The notes: generated by a model not told the origin, from the letters alone. A stretch of 29,260 nt of DNA from JBGLNJ01 sp964353405 (GCA_964353405.1 CAYGWJ010000348.1:1-29260), one strand, 5' to 3'. Positions 14,339 through 22,706 are shown, numbered from the stretch's first letter. Numbers and translations: made by a program.

Positions 14339-16284
14339 AACACACTCTTCAAGGCCGTAGCCAACTCGCCTGCCGAGTAGAACCGCTCGCGCGGAGATTT
14401 CGCCAACGCGCGAGCCAACACTTGCTCCACGCCCTGAGGCAAATCGGGCACGATCGTGCGCGCGGGCGGCGGCGAATCGCTCATATGCATCAACAGCACC
14501 GCCAGAGGCGTATCCGCCGAAAACGGCAACTTACCGACGAGCATCTCATACACGATCACGCCCAGCGCGTACACGTCGCAGGCGTGTGTCACCTCTTCGC
14601 CACTCGCCTGCTCCGGCGACATGTAATCCGGCGTGCCGAGCGTCATCCCGGTTGCCGTGAACTGGAGGCCTTCGAGCATCTTGACCACACCGAAATCGGT
14701 GAGCACCGCATAGGGTTCAGTTTGTGGAGCTGGCAGAGGAGAGAAGGGATGAGACTCTTGCGTGCGAAGCAGGATGTTGGCCGGTTTCACATCGCGATGG
14801 ATGAGGCCATGCGCATGAGCGTGATCGAGCGCGGCCGCCACATCGCGCGTGATCGTCACCACCTCGTCGTGTGGCATGAACTGGCCTTGCGCGCGCCAGT
14901 CGGTCATGCGGTCTCTGAGCGTCGGGCCGTCAATGAGCTCCATCACCATATACGTCAGGCCCTCGGCAGTGCCAAAGTCATACACCTGGACAATGTTGGG
15001 CTGACGCAGCTTGGCGATGGCGGCCGCCTCACGCTGGAAACGTTCGGCAAAGGCAGGGTCGGTGGACGAGCGCGGCGTCAGAATCTTGAGCGCCACATAG
15101 CGGTCGAGCAAAGGCTGATAACCCTTGTAGACTTGCGCCATGCCGCCCTGACCGAGCGGCGCGAGTATGCGATAGGGGCCAAGCGTCCGGCCCGTCAGGT
15201 CGCCGGCTGTGGTCGAGGTCGGCTGGGTGGGCTGCTCGGCGCGTTGGCGATTGAGGAACTCGGCGAACGTCGGACTGAACGGAGCAGGTTCCTCATCTCG
15301 ATTCTTTAACAGCGCCTTTTGCTTCAAGAGGCGGACGACCGGCTCGGACGCTTGCGAAAGATGAGCCAGCGCCAACTGTTGCGTGTTGGAAAGTTGGGAC
15401 CACAGGTAGCGGTAGTGATCTTCGGCTTCGGCCAGGAACCGCTTGCGAATTTGTTGATAGCCTTCCATCGCGCGAGGCTTGCCACAGCCGGGTGACTCGT
15501 AAAGATGGAAACCGGCGATCTGCAAAAAGAACGGATGCGTCCCGGCCAGGCTCAGGGCAAAAGCCATCTCGTCGTCGCAAAACGCCGCGCCGCCCTGCGA
15601 CGCCAGCCCCGCCAGCAGCCCGCGCGATTCTTCTTCGCTCATCAGTCCGAGCGGCAGTTCGGAAAAGATGTTAAAGAACGGCGAGGACAGCGTGTCCGAA
15701 TGTTCGTAGGTCAATTCGTAGAGGCTCTGCTTGGACGCGGTCAAATAGACCAGACCCAGTTCGCCGGCGAGGCTGCGCAGCTCACCATAAAAGTCCGGCT
15801 CAAAGTGAGCGTTGCGCGCCAGCGATTCGAATTCGTCCAGGCACAGTGTCACATCCAGGCCCGCATCGCGCACTCGGCGGAGCAAGCGGCGCACGTTCAT
15901 AAAGCGGACCTGACCGTCATCGGCGGCGCGGCGAACGGCGCTGATCAAGTCGCCGGCCGAGGGCGGCAAGCGCGCACTTAGCGCATCGAGCACTTCGATC
16001 CAAAAGTCGTCCACGTGGGCCGAGGCCATGCCCTCCAAATCGAAGTAGAGCATCAATTGGCGCTGCGGGTCGAGTCCGTAGCAGCGCAATGTCTCCGGCT
16101 GGCCGATGGTGGTGAGCAGTGACGATTTGCCCAGTTTGCGCTCGCCGACGAGGGAACGGCACTGGCGCGTGACGACCGCGCTATAGAGCGCCTCGATGTG
16201 TGCGGCGCGCCCAAAAAAGAACGCAGGATCCGTGATGCGCTGACGGTTAAAGAACGGGTTAGAGAAATGTGGATGAGTACTCAT
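14335..16284 (-). CDS. AAA/STAND ATPase fused to a Ser/Thr protein kinase
   Basis: A soluble protein of 649 aa. An N-terminal ATPase module has a P-loop GERKLGKSS at about 46-54, Walker B VTLCLDEFESL near 143-153 and a THPFFLQI motif, ending in a helical region (DHYRYLWSQL) like that of the neighbouring membrane protein. From about residue 365 there is a complete Hanks-type kinase: glycine-rich loop LGQGGMAQVYKG, VALKIL lysine, HRDVKPANIL near 495-504, DFG near 528-530, GTPDYMSPEQ and DVYALGVIVYEML. All catalytic residues are present. It ends with the kinase; no membrane segment or sensor domain follows, unlike PknB-type kinases. Input is therefore likely to come through the ATPase, perhaps by pairing with the membrane AAA protein. 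Confidence 0.88.
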   Translation of the reverse strand: MSTHPHFSNPFFNRQRITDPAFFFGRAAHIEALYSAVVTRQCRSLVGERKLGKSSLLTTIGQPETLRCYGLDPQRQLMLYFDLEGMASAHVDDFWIEVLDALSARLPPSAGDLISAVRRAADDGQVRFMNVRRLLRRVRDAGLDVTLCLDEFESLARNAHFEPDFYGELRSLAGELGLVYLTASKQSLYELTYEHSDTLSSPFFNIFSELPLGLMSEEESRGLLAGLASQGGAAFCDDEMAFALSLAGTHPFFLQIAGFHLYESPGCGKPRAMEGYQQIRKRFLAEAEDHYRYLWSQLSNTQQLALAHLSQASEPVVRLLKQKALLKNRDEEPAPFSPTFAEFLNRQRAEQPTQPTSTTAGDLTGRTLGPYRILAPLGQGGMAQVYKGYQPLLDRYVALKILTPRSSTDPAFAERFQREAAAIAKLRQPNIVQVYDFGTAEGLTYMVMELIDGPTLRDRMTDWRAQGQFMPHDEVVTITRDVAAALDHAHAHGLIHRDVKPANILLRTQESHPFSPLPAPQTEPYAVLTDFGVVKMLEGLQFTATGMTLGTPDYMSPEQASGEEVTHACDVYALGVIVYEMLVGKLPFSADTPLAVLLMHMSDSPPPARTIVPDLPQGVEQVLARALAKSPRERFYSAGELATALKSVL

Positions 16285-16377
16285 GGCGTGAACCCATACG
16301 CAAAACGCGGACCAAAAGTTGCACGATGCAGGTAAGTTGCAGACCCAAGCCCCGCGCCTTTTGGAGTCGTCAGTGGG

Positions 16378-17751
16378 TCAGCCTTGCGCCAACTCGTCCA
16401 AGAAATAAATCGAAGCTTGGATGCCGCGATAGAAATTGGGCAGGTAGAATTTCTCGTTCGGGCTGTGGAGATTGTCGTCGGAGAGGCCGAATCCCATCAG
16501 GACCGTGGGAACACCCAGCACTCGCTTAAAAGTGCTGACGACAGGGATACTGCCGCCTTCGCGGACAAACACGGGCTTGCGGTTGAACGCCTTTTCAAGC
16601 GCCGCGGCCGCTGCTTGAATCGCCGGGCTATTGCGTTCCACGATCGCGGGCCGTCCGCCGTGCAGGCTCTTGACCTTGACCTGCACTTGCGGAGGCGCGA
16701 CCTTTGTCACGCAATCCCGAAACAACTGGCCGATTTCTTCGTGATCTTGATCGGGCACCAGCCGCATGCTGATTTTGGCTGAGGCCTTGCTCGGCAAGAC
16801 CGTCTTGGAGCCATCGCCCGTGTAACCGCCCCAGATGCCGTTGCAGTCGAGCGTGGGCCGCGCGGTGATTTGTTCGAGCACGGTATAACCTGCTTCGCCC
16901 CACGTCGCCGGAATGCCCGCCTCGGCGCGAAAGGCCTCGTCATCGAACGGCACTTGTCCCAGACTCTGGCGCTCGTCGTCGTCCATCGGGCGCACGCGGT
17001 CATAAAAACCAGGAATCAGGATGTGGCCACGCTCGTCCTTGAGGCGCACGATGATTTCGGACAAGGCCTGAATCGGGTTATACACCGCGCCGCCGAACGA
17101 ACCCGAGTGCAAGTCACGTTTGGGACCGGTGACCTCGACTTCCATGTAGCACAATCCGCGCAGCGCATACGTCAGCGCGGGCAATCCGGGCTGCGGCATT
17201 CCCGTGTCGGAGATGAGCGCCACGTTCGAAGCGAGGAGTTGAGCGTTCTGCTCGATAAAGGGGTCGAGGCTCGGCCCACCGATTTCTTCCTCGCCCTCGA
17301 TGATGAATTTGACGTTGACCGGCAACTTGCCAGCCGCCTTGAGATATGCCTCGACGGCCTTGACGTGCACAAAGATCTGACCCTTGTCATCCGATGCGCC
17401 GCGTGCGTACAGGTTCTGTCCGCGCACTTCTCCTTTGAACGGGTCGGAATGCCAAAGCTCGAATGGATCAGCCGGCTGAACATCGTAATGGCCGTAGACC
17501 AGCACGGTTGGCTTGTCCTTGCCGGCGCCCATCCACTCGGCATAAACGACCGGATGCCCAGCCGTCGGCATGACTTGCGCGCGCTGCATTCCCATCGCCC
17601 TCAGGTGGTCAACCAGCCACTGCGCAGCGCGAGCAATGTCGCTCTTATGCTGCGGCTGTGCACTGATGCTGGGGATGGACAGTAATTCTTTTAGCTCCTC
17701 AAGCTGAGCATTCTCATTTGCCAGGGCATAACCGAGTGCTTGGTCGCGCAT
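16378..17751 (-). CDS. M20 family metallodipeptidase
   Basis: Zinc aminoacyl peptidase of 457 aa, resembling the dipeptidase / CNDP-like branch of M20. Metal and catalytic residues are visible: His88 and Asp90 (YGHYDVQP), Asp121 (GASDDKGQ), the Glu pair in EGEEEIGG (about 154-156), SDTG near 185, DLHSGSFGG, and the final His in LSDDNLHSPNEKF. The start at 17751 is chosen for a strong AGGAGAG 5 bp upstream; 13 extra in-frame codons further upstream are unlikely to be translated. Cytosolic; no signal peptide. It lies 67 bp after the HEPN gene and 93 bp before the AAA-kinase on the same strand, but a functional link is not evident. Confidence 0.92.
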   Translation of the reverse strand: MRDQALGYALANENAQLEELKELLSIPSISAQPQHKSDIARAAQWLVDHLRAMGMQRAQVMPTAGHPVVYAEWMGAGKDKPTVLVYGHYDVQPADPFELWHSDPFKGEVRGQNLYARGASDDKGQIFVHVKAVEAYLKAAGKLPVNVKFIIEGEEEIGGPSLDPFIEQNAQLLASNVALISDTGMPQPGLPALTYALRGLCYMEVEVTGPKRDLHSGSFGGAVYNPIQALSEIIVRLKDERGHILIPGFYDRVRPMDDDERQSLGQVPFDDEAFRAEAGIPATWGEAGYTVLEQITARPTLDCNGIWGGYTGDGSKTVLPSKASAKISMRLVPDQDHEEIGQLFRDCVTKVAPPQVQVKVKSLHGGRPAIVERNSPAIQAAAAALEKAFNRKPVFVREGGSIPVVSTFKRVLGVPTVLMGFGLSDDNLHSPNEKFYLPNFYRGIQASIYFLDELAQG

Positions 17752-17818
17752 GGTGCTCTCCTGCAAGGCTTGTCGAAAAAAGTGTACCACAGCCAGTAGA
17801 GATTGCCAAACGTCTCAC

Positions 17819-18223
17819 TCAACTTTGCTTTTGGCGTTTCTCTGTCTGACCTAACCTACTTTGCATGAATTCGCGCACCTGCTTCATCGCTTTGACTGCA
17901 TCATGTGCTTCTTCCTTCGTCGCAAAATCACCTGGGTAGCGAACATCCACGGCATAGGCATTCAGCAACTCTAACGCGCCTCGAATCAGCTCAAATGCCT
18001 TGTCGCGTGTGACACTTCTGGCAAGCAGGTCAATCAAGTTGTGCGTTCGAGGAGGTTCAGTCTTCTGTGAAACGAGGAAGGCTTTAAGATACTTTTCGGC
18101 ACACTGCTGGGCGTGAAAGCAGCAGGCGTCATAGTTGGGCGAGCGGCGGACACGCAACTCTCGCTGAGCTACGTTGAAATCACCCCGAGCCTTTTCAATC
18201 CATTCAGCGACCAGGTCGTTCAT
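17819..18223 (-). CDS. HEPN domain protein of a HEPN-MNT pair
   Basis: An all-helical protein of 134 aa with the HEPN hallmarks: WIEKARGDFNVAQREL at the N-terminus, CCFHAQQCAEKYLKAFL, then RTHNLIDLL. It follows and overlaps the nucleotidyltransferase gene by 20 bp, the standard two-gene arrangement of HEPN-MNT toxin-antitoxin modules. I find no Arg followed 4-6 residues later by His anywhere in the protein, so the RNase motif of HepT-type toxins is absent. It may be a non-nuclease HEPN partner of the nucleotidyltransferase. Confidence 0.87.
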   Translation of the reverse strand: MNDLVAEWIEKARGDFNVAQRELRVRRSPNYDACCFHAQQCAEKYLKAFLVSQKTEPPRTHNLIDLLARSVTRDKAFELIRGALELLNAYAVDVRYPGDFATKEEAHDAVKAMKQVREFMQSRLGQTEKRQKQS

Positions 18224-18590
18224 ACATCACCTTGCCCTGGGTGGTAATTTCGCGCAGAAAATAGTCGCCCATCGCAAGGCGCTCTTGCAACTGCTCCGGC
18301 GTCCGCACGAGAATGTCCATGCCAAAGGGATGAGGTGACAGCGCACGCGCAATTTCCAATTGCTTGATGCGCGGACGCTCCTCGGTTTCAAGCACTACGA
18401 GCAAGTCCACGTCGCTTTCAGGGCGTGGTCGACCGTAAGCATATGAGCCGAACAAGATGATGCGTTCGGGGTCAAATTGCTCTGCGATGCGCTTGACGAT
18501 TGCATTTATTGCGCGGCGCGGCACTCTTTTGTGGTTCAATGATTTGTCTCTCATTGGCAACTTGGCGTTCGTCTGCACCATCAAACGCAA
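18204..18590 (-). CDS. MNT-type minimal nucleotidyltransferase
   Basis: Small polymerase-beta-fold nucleotidyltransferase (up to 128 aa). The catalytic motif is GSYAYG followed by SDVDLLVV, giving the two metal-binding Asp; the third acidic residue is the Asp in GMDILV. In HEPN-MNT modules this enzyme modifies the HEPN partner by adding nucleotides and so silences it. No Shine-Dalgarno sequence is clear at any candidate ATG (18590, 18581 or 18554), so the start is uncertain. It overlaps the HEPN gene by 20 bp and is first in the pair. Confidence 0.85.
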   Translation of the reverse strand: MRLMVQTNAKLPMRDKSLNHKRVPRRAINAIVKRIAEQFDPERIILFGSYAYGRPRPESDVDLLVVLETEERPRIKQLEIARALSPHPFGMDILVRTPEQLQERLAMGDYFLREITTQGKVMYERPGR

Positions 18591-18618
18591 ACAAAAATGA
18601 AACCATAACAGGGAGATT

Positions 18619-19800
18619 TTACTTCATTTCTGAATCATTGGCAATTGCCAACGCATCCCGATATGCCCCCAGTGTCTCCTGAGCACATTTTTCCCAAGAG
18701 AATCTGGCGGCCTGCTCGAGGGCGGCCTTGGCGAGTCTCTCGTGCAGTTCATACTCCGTGACGACGGCGATGAGCGCGCCCGCCATCGAGCGAGCGTCGT
18801 CCGCGTCAACGAGCATCCCCGCCGCGCCAACGATCTCCGGCACGGACGAGGCATGGCTGCCCACGACGGGCACACCGCACGCCAACGCCTCGAGCGCCGG
18901 CAGCCCAAAGCCTTCGTAGCGCGTGGGATAGAGGAACGCCATCGCACCCCGATACAAGGCCGGCTTGTCTTCTTCCGCGACCGGGCCGATGCAACGCACC
19001 ACGTCTTGCACCTCAAGCGCTTGCGCAATCACGCGTGGGTCACGGAAAAAGTCATTGTGAGTGTCCGGCAACCGGCCGGCGATGACCAGTGGAAAATCTT
19101 GGCCGAGGGTGTCTTGCGCCCAGGTATAGACTTGGAGCAGCGTCTCGACGTTCTTGCGCGCATCGAACCCACCGAGGTAAAGCACATACTCTTGCGGCAG
19201 GTCGGGGTGATGGCGGCGCAGCGCAGCCTCGTCCACTGGATCGCGCTTGGGCGAGTAGCGAGCATCCGCAGCGAGATAGGTCACGCGCACGCGCGATTCA
19301 GGAATGTCAAGATGCTTGACAATGTCGCGCCGGGACGATTCGGAAATCGTCAGCACAAGTGCTGCATTCTGCGCCGATGCCTTGACGAGGCCGGTGTACG
19401 CTCGCACGAGCGGCCCGCCGCGATATTCGGGCAACAGCAGCGGGATGATGTCGAGGATCGAAACGACAGTAGGAACACTGGGACGGAGCGGACTGCCCCA
19501 GTACGGGACGTGTGCCACATCGGCGCGCAATTCGCGGCACAGACGAGGGAAGGTGAATTGCTCAAAACGCAACTTGGCCGGGTTAGCAAGACTGCCAGCT
19601 ACGGGATGCAAGCTGCAATTCGATGGCAGGTTTGCATCCTGTAGCGTGCCGCTTGCAGCTTGCCGGGCCTCCCGCGGCACAATGACCGTGAGGCGCATCT
19701 CCGGCGCGAGGCTTGCCAACGCGCAGATACAATTCCGCACGTATTGTCCGCTGCCCGTATCGGGCCGATCCCAGAACCAGCCGTTGATTACAACCTGCAT
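18619..19800 (-). CDS. Glycosyltransferase family 4
   Basis: GT-B fold retaining glycosyltransferase of 393 aa. The N-terminus (INGWFWDRPDTGSGQYVRN) contains the acceptor-side glycine-rich loop. The C-terminal half has YLGGFDARKN, the E-x7-E sugar-nucleotide motif in YEGFGLPALEAL (Glu near 295 and 303) and GVPVVGSHASSVPEI. It probably adds a sugar to a surface polysaccharide or lipid. The start at 19800 is supported by GGGGAGG 5 bp upstream. Residues about 47-70 are encoded by a stretch of overlapping inverted repeats that looks like an in-frame insertion. It is last in a compact run with the NERD-like and phospholipase-like genes (19 bp gap). Confidence 0.9.
   Translation of the reverse strand: MQVVINGWFWDRPDTGSGQYVRNCICALASLAPEMRLTVIVPREARQAASGTLQDANLPSNCSLHPVAGSLANPAKLRFEQFTFPRLCRELRADVAHVPYWGSPLRPSVPTVVSILDIIPLLLPEYRGGPLVRAYTGLVKASAQNAALVLTISESSRRDIVKHLDIPESRVRVTYLAADARYSPKRDPVDEAALRRHHPDLPQEYVLYLGGFDARKNVETLLQVYTWAQDTLGQDFPLVIAGRLPDTHNDFFRDPRVIAQALEVQDVVRCIGPVAEEDKPALYRGAMAFLYPTRYEGFGLPALEALACGVPVVGSHASSVPEIVGAAGMLVDADDARSMAGALIAVVTEYELHERLAKAALEQAARFSWEKCAQETLGAYRDALAIANDSEMK
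19592..19661. repeat. In-frame multi-hairpin repeat in the glycosyltransferase gene
   Basis: Three interleaved inverted pairs are present: CTGCCA (19592-19597) / TGGCAG (19624-19629); a 14-bp pair at 19598-19611 / 19632-19645 matching at 13 of 14; and AAGCTGCAA / TTGCAGCTT (19610-19618 / 19653-19661, perfect). The segment encodes about 24 residues in a loop of the N-terminal domain and leaves the frame open. Confidence 0.85.
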
Positions 19801-19819
19801 CAGGCCTCCCCTGGCCGGC

Positions 19820-20494
19820 CTAGCGCAACAGCAAGAGCGCCCCCAGACCCAGCACAATGAAATCGGCCACCGCCATGACTGCCAGGATGATGGTCTGAGT
19901 GCGTGTCAGCCCCAAGCGATTGAGGGACACGCTTGGCTTGCCCGCGCCCAACTGAGACAGCATCGCCCATGGCTTGCCGAGCGGCGGCACGCCCAATCCC
20001 TTGAGCGCTTCGTCGGCATCGGTCCACTCGGTCAACTCGCGCTGAGCGGCCAGCGCCTGGGCCATCTCGTCAACCTGGTCGGCCGTGAAAATCGGCACGG
20101 CGGGCTGCATGGATTCAATCTGCGACCGAGGATTGGCCTGGATCACGGCGCAATCGGCGGGGACCCTAGCGCCCAATTGCCGCCCGGCCAGGTACGCTTG
20201 CAGCGCTGCCAGGTCGGCCTTGGCCCGTTTGGCCGGGCTGTAGCCTGCGTCAACAAAGTCGTTGAGCTTTGGGCTCCAGGCATACCAGTTTTCGCCCAGG
20301 CAGCGCACGCGGCCCTCGTCATTCGCAAACGCCAGCGCCGTCATGCCGTGCGGGCCGACGAGCACAGCCTCCACCTGACCCTCGCGGCCCGGTAGCCTGG
20401 CGCCATGTACAAGTATAAAGCGGTCATCCAGATATCGGCCCAGGCGCTTTTCCACTTCAAGCCCGCCTCTGCGGGGATGATTGGCAACACGCAT
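19820..20494 (-). CDS. NERD-like domain protein with C-terminal membrane anchor
   Basis: A protein of 224 aa. The N-terminal 60 residues or so resemble a NERD (nuclease-related) domain: GLEVEKRLGRYLDDRFILVHGARLP laid out as usual (quoted here by its ends, GLEVEKRLG to HGARLP), then VEAVLVGPHGMTAL. The acidic/lysine residues expected in an active domain (E-I-D and a later E-x-K) read VEAVL and AFAN here, so catalysis is doubtful. The middle part is polar and the C-terminus has one hydrophobic helix (TIILAVMAVADFIVLGLGA), placing the protein at the membrane with the bulk probably inside. GGGAGG 6 bp upstream supports the start, which overlaps the preceding stop by 1 bp. Function unknown. Confidence 0.68.
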   Translation of the reverse strand: MRVANHPRRGGLEVEKRLGRYLDDRFILVHGARLPGREGQVEAVLVGPHGMTALAFANDEGRVRCLGENWYAWSPKLNDFVDAGYSPAKRAKADLAALQAYLAGRQLGARVPADCAVIQANPRSQIESMQPAVPIFTADQVDEMAQALAAQRELTEWTDADEALKGLGVPPLGKPWAMLSQLGAGKPSVSLNRLGLTRTQTIILAVMAVADFIVLGLGALLLLR

Positions 20495-21267
20495 CAGACA
20501 CCTCCCACGTAATCGGTGATTCGGCGCACGCTCACTTGCAAAGCGTCGGCGTAAAACCGGGCCAGGCTGTTGGGCGAGAGGTGAGCGAACACTCGCCGCT
20601 GCATGTCGTCCGGCGATTCGAGGATGCGGCGGAACTCGGCCGGCGGAACGTTGAGCCGGGCCGCAAACACTTTAACCGTGTGAACCGGGGCGCCGGGGCG
20701 CAATTGCAGGGCGATCTCGTCCCGCCAGGCCGTCAAGTGTGCATCTGAAACAAAAGGCAGCCAGCCGTGCGGCTCGACCCGCAAGAGCGCCGCGCTCGTA
20801 CTGCAATTCAAGCGAACTCTATCGCGCTGATCGAGCCAGGTTCGCAGGATGTTGTGGATCAATAGCCGCTCACGGAACGTGCCCCACTCGGCGCCCATTC
20901 CAAAGTACGGGCCAAAGACGTGCTCGATCCACAACTCGTCGAGCGTGAGGTGCTGAATGTACCCGGCAATAAAGGCGGCCTGCGCAGCCGGCAGCTTGTT
21001 CGCGCAAGCCAACGCGGGGTGCTCGGCCAGCATGACCTCGTGCGCGGGACAGGTATCGGCAGGTCGCAGATCCTCTTTAGGGGACGGCAGGGTGAAAAAG
21101 TGTGTCGTCTCGCGCGGCTGGCCGCTCACCGATTGCACATCGGGCGCGATGACGCCGAGCAAAAACGCGCCGCGCTGCGCGATGAGGGGCTCGCGCGTCC
21201 AAGGCGGCAGCGCTGCATCGGCCAGAATATCGTCGGCCATCACCAAGTGTTGAATCGGAGTGGGCAT
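20494..21267 (-). CDS. Zinc-dependent phospholipase C-like protein
   Basis: A protein of 257 aa related to the zinc-dependent phospholipase C / S1-P1 nuclease-like family often labelled hypothetical in bacteria. Likely metal ligands are spread in the expected order: His7 (MPTPIQHL), Asp43 (GVIAPDVQ), His56 (ETTHFF), His106 and Asp110 (YIQHLTLDELW). No signal peptide, so probably cytosolic. First gene of a run with the NERD-like and glycosyltransferase genes. A good promoter on the minus strand places the transcript start only about 3 nt before the ATG, so the message may be leaderless, matching the weak Shine-Dalgarno sequence. Confidence 0.75.
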   Translation of the reverse strand: MPTPIQHLVMADDILADAALPPWTREPLIAQRGAFLLGVIAPDVQSVSGQPRETTHFFTLPSPKEDLRPADTCPAHEVMLAEHPALACANKLPAAQAAFIAGYIQHLTLDELWIEHVFGPYFGMGAEWGTFRERLLIHNILRTWLDQRDRVRLNCSTSAALLRVEPHGWLPFVSDAHLTAWRDEIALQLRPGAPVHTVKVFAARLNVPPAEFRRILESPDDMQRRVFAHLSPNSLARFYADALQVSVRRITDYVGGV

Positions 21268-21276
21268 TGCGCTGCC

Positions 21277-21305
21277 ATTTTACATCACTTGCGCAGTCGG
21301 CTCAA
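21277..21305 (-). promoter_or_regulatory. Sigma70-type promoter, near-leaderless
   Basis: On the minus strand TTGAGC (21300-21305), exactly 17 bp, then TAAAAT (21277-21282). Transcription would start near 21270, about 3 nt before the ATG at 21267 of the phospholipase-like gene. Confidence 0.65.
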
Positions 21306-21306
21306 G

Positions 21307-21336
21307 TTGTGTCGCGGAAGAAATTGGGAGTATAAT
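21307..21336 (+). promoter_or_regulatory. Sigma70-type promoter of the NfeD protease operon
   Basis: TTGTGT (21307-21312), 18-bp spacer, perfect TATAAT (21331-21336). The predicted start near 21343 is about 30 nt before the ATG at 21374 that opens the signal peptide. It lies back to back with the minus-strand promoter, the two -35 boxes being 1 bp apart. Confidence 0.6.
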
Positions 21337-21373
21337 GATAGGGGTGAAAGACGACCGAGAGGCAACGGACAGC

Positions 21374-22706
21374 ATGAAGCCAAACAAGTTTTATCTGGCT
21401 CGCATCATCTGCGTGGCGCTGGCGATACTGGCAATGTTCGCTCCGGCGCGCGCAGAGCGGGGAGCGCGTGGATTGGATCGAAGCCAACGGCGAACTCTCG
21501 CGCGTGATGCTGGGCTACGTCAAGCGGGCCATCGCCGAAGCCGAGTTGGACGGCGCCGTCGCGTTGGTTATTCGGCTCAACACGCCGGGCGGCGAACTCG
21601 GCACGATGCAAGAGATGGTTCAGGCGATTCGCGCCAGCACTGTGCCGGTGATCATCTACGTCGCGCCGCGCGGCGCGTGGGCCGGGTCGGCGGGGACACT
21701 CGTCACGCTCGCCGGTCACGTGGCTGCCATGGCTCCGGAAACCGCTATCGGCGCGGCCAGCCCCATCGGCAGCGGGCAGCAAGGGCCGCAAGAATTGCCC
21801 GAGACAGAAAAACGCAAACTCGTCGAGGCGATGCAGGCACTGGCGCGCAGTCTCTCCACGCGGCGCAGCGCCCAAGCGATCCAGCTTGCGCAAGACACGA
21901 TCGAAAATGCCAAGGCTGTGTCGGCTCAAGAGGCACTCGATGCCGGGCTGGTGGATTTCATCGCTAACGACATGGACGATCTGCTTCGGCAAGTGAACGG
22001 CTTTGAGGTACAGGTCAATGGGCAGACGCTCAAGCTTCAGACTGCCGGGGCCTCACTCAATCGCATTCCACAAAACATCGGCGAGTCGTTGTTAAACATC
22101 CTCGCCAATCCGAACATTTCTTTTTTGCTGCTGGCCGTCGGCGTGCAGGCGCTCTTGATCGAGCTGTCCAACCCGGGCGCGTGGGTGCCGGGCTTTGTGG
22201 GCGTGGTGTGCCTGGCGCTGTTTGTCTACAGCATCGGCGTGATCCCGGTGAACCTGCTGGGGCTGATCTTTATCGTGACCGCCTTTGTGCTGTTTTACCT
22301 CGAAGCGCACACGCCGACGCATGGCGCGTTGACGGTGACGGGCATCGCCTCGCTCGTCGTGGGCGCGCTGGTGATGTTCAACAGCCCGCTGCGCCCCGGC
22401 CAGATTCGCGTCCAGCCGATTTCGATTCCGCTCGTCTTTGGCGTAGCGCTGGTCAACGGTGCACTCTTGGCCTTTATCTTTGCCAAAGCGCTGCAGGCCC
22501 AACGCATCCCGCCTGCGATGGGCACGTGCTTGCTCCTCGGCAAGACCGGCGAAGCGCGCACAGACTTGAGTCCGACCGGGACGGTTTACGTCGCCAGCGA
22601 ACTATGGACTGCGGAAGCGCAGGGCGGGAACATTCCCTCCGGCTCACGAGTAGAAATCGTCGGCGTGGATGGCATCAAGCTGCTGGTGAAGCGCCAACAT
22701 GGATGA
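21374..22706 (+). CDS. NfeD-type membrane-bound ClpP-class serine protease, frameshifted near the signal peptide
   Basis: Membrane serine protease of the NfeD1b / 1510-N type. The main frame (from GTG 21468, 412 aa) shows the protease domain with NTPGGELGTM, Ser74 in GSAGT and Lys115, the same 41-residue spacing as the Ser97/Lys138 dyad of the archaeal 1510-N protease. Several membrane helices follow (about 204-305 and 325-345), then a C-terminal NfeD OB-fold. A signal peptide starts at ATG 21374 but is in another frame; it runs through FAPARA into a GC-dinucleotide tract at 21446-21452. One extra GC unit would join the frames as PARA-QSGERVDWI with a proper A-x-A cleavage site. As read, the mature enzyme lacks an export signal. 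Confidence 0.85.

Noticed and set aside
13031..14380. Long plus-strand open frame of 449 codons opposite the membrane AAA gene
   Set aside because: Its translation is rich in Gln, Arg and His with no domain or hydrophobic core, as expected for the antisense of a GC-rich membrane-protein gene; the minus-strand frame has clear motifs.
16316..16341. Direct repeat AAGTTGCA (16316-16323 and 16334-16341) upstream of the AAA-kinase gene, a possible operator
   Set aside because: Only 8 bp, spaced by 18 bp rather than a helical multiple, and no promoter elements could be placed around it.
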